From NCBI GenBank assembly GCA_024742395.1, contig JANSYO010000019.1:1-64000 (forward strand): a stretch of DNA of 64,000 nt. Reading direction: 5' to 3'. Shown here piece by piece: positions 63,425 to 64,000 of this stretch. This DNA is from Cytophagales bacterium (GTDB lineage: Bacteria; Bacteroidota; Bacteroidia; Cytophagales; Spirosomataceae). A program made the position numbers and the translations under genes. Below the pieces are notes generated by a model. It made no database searches. It had not been told where the DNA came from and saw nothing but the letters and a program-made list of their open reading frames with translations. Position 1 is the first letter of the stretch. Each line of letters begins with the position of its first letter.

Positions 63425-64000
63425 ATGACAGAAGCCAAAGCCGCAATAGCCCAAGGAAATGGCGATTTTACCATTGATACGATAGAGATACAAGATCCCG
63501 TAGGCGATGAAGTATTGGTACAGATGAAAGCAGCAGGTATTTGCCATACCGACTGGGACTCATTAAACTGGGGTAAACCCATAGTAATGGGGCATGAAGG
63601 TGCAGGAATCGTAGCAAAAGTGGGCCCACGAGTTACCAATCTAAAGGTTGGTGATCATGTTATTCTTAACTGGGCAATCCCTTGCTACTCATGTTTTCAA
63701 TGCATGGAAGGGAATCAGCATATCTGCGAAAAAAACTCAGCTGTCACTGCCGGCAATGCCTTGGCTGGCGGGCATGCTTCCTTGAATTCAACTACCTATA
63801 AGAGTGCGGCAATTGAACGCTCTTTTGCTCTGGGCACTATGGCAGAATATAGTTTGGTCAGAGAAGCTGCCTGCGTGATCAGCCAGTCTGATGTTCCTTT
63901 TCCTAGTGCCGCTATAGTAAGCTGTGGAGTAATGACGGGTTATGGTTCTGTGGTAAATGCTGCCAGAGTAAGTCCTGGCAGTAGTGTGGTGGTTATTGGT
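63425..64000 (+). CDS. Zinc-dependent medium-chain alcohol dehydrogenase (3' end outside window)
   Basis: The first 192 residues of a zinc alcohol dehydrogenase are visible, starting at ATG 63425 (MTEAKAAIAQGNGDF). Catalytic zinc ligands GICHTDW and VMGHEGAG, and the structural zinc loop CYSCFQCMEGNQHIC, are intact; the sequence runs into the nucleotide-binding domain (GSSVVVIG) at the window edge. It resembles class III-type dehydrogenases. Being divergent from an AraC gene of the galactan locus, it might oxidise a sugar or aldehyde from the substrate, but this cannot be shown from the visible part. Confidence 0.87.
   Translation, partial: MTEAKAAIAQGNGDFTIDTIEIQDPVGDEVLVQMKAAGICHTDWDSLNWGKPIVMGHEGAGIVAKVGPRVTNLKVGDHVILNWAIPCYSCFQCMEGNQHICEKNSAVTAGNALAGGHASLNSTTYKSAAIERSFALGTMAEYSLVREAACVISQSDVPFPSAAIVSCGVMTGYGSVVNAARVSPGSSVVVIG

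Noticed and set aside
1-64000. CRISPR array
   Set aside because: No set of evenly spaced direct repeats with unique spacers is visible; the repeats near 10-20 kb are irregularly placed palindromes.

Overview
The window looks like a chromosomal segment of a marine Bacteroidota, most likely order Cytophagales. The AT-rich composition, the adjacent SusC/SusD pair, the many Sec-exported proteins and lipoproteins, the GCX-COOH/3-coathanger C-termini on large secreted proteins, the LytTR regulator and the AraC-controlled polysaccharide locus all point that way. The family-level placement is inference.

Region 1 (about 1 to 10.15 kb) reads as the right-hand part of an integrative element. It has a small helix-turn-helix protein near the left edge, a 2,000-residue secreted multidomain protein, long gene-poor stretches, and a tyrosine recombinase at 8792-9991. 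The recombinase sits next to a tRNA 3'-end fragment (T-loop plus acceptor strand) at about 10124-10146, a plausible attachment site. Two perfect hairpins lie upstream of the HTH gene.

Region 2 (about 10.15 to 19.9 kb) is a patchwork of small orphan genes. Three of them are split by single-base frameshifts. Two families of palindromic repeats are scattered between and even inside the genes. The region ends with a tight module encoding a 4-TM protein, a methyltransferase, a DUF2071 protein and a DoxX-like protein.

Region 3 (19.9 to 27.6 kb) holds an S41 protease lipoprotein, a Zn/Cd-type P-type ATPase with an isoprenylcysteine-methyltransferase-like protein and a Fur-family (Zur-like) regulator, and two secreted proteins, one of which shares its C-terminal domain with the giant protein of region 1.

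Region 4 (27.7 to 64 kb) is a large polysaccharide utilisation locus whose contents point to red-algal sulfated galactan. The outer-membrane machinery is SusC/SusD plus a large FG-GAP/ASPIC lipoprotein in the usual surface glycan-binding position. Depolymerisation and desulfation are served by three Cys-type sulfatases (one frameshifted), GH127, GH29 and GH117 enzymes and a PhoD-like phosphatase. Monomer catabolism is an operon-like run: AraC regulator, GntP-type permease, RhaT-type symporter, enolase-superfamily cycloisomerase/dehydratase, aldehyde dehydrogenase, DgoK-type kinase, KDPG/KDPGal aldolase. This is the gene set expected for 3,6-anhydrogalactose conversion to pyruvate and glyceraldehyde 3-phosphate, as described in carrageenan-degrading Zobellia. 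GH117 and GH29 are better known from agar and porphyran degradation, so the substrate is ambiguous (carrageenan, agaran or both). A beta-helix/cytochrome c protein with a di-heme peroxidase and a LytTR regulator is embedded in the locus. Strong hairpin terminators divide the locus into several transcription units. No endo-acting galactanase is present in the window.
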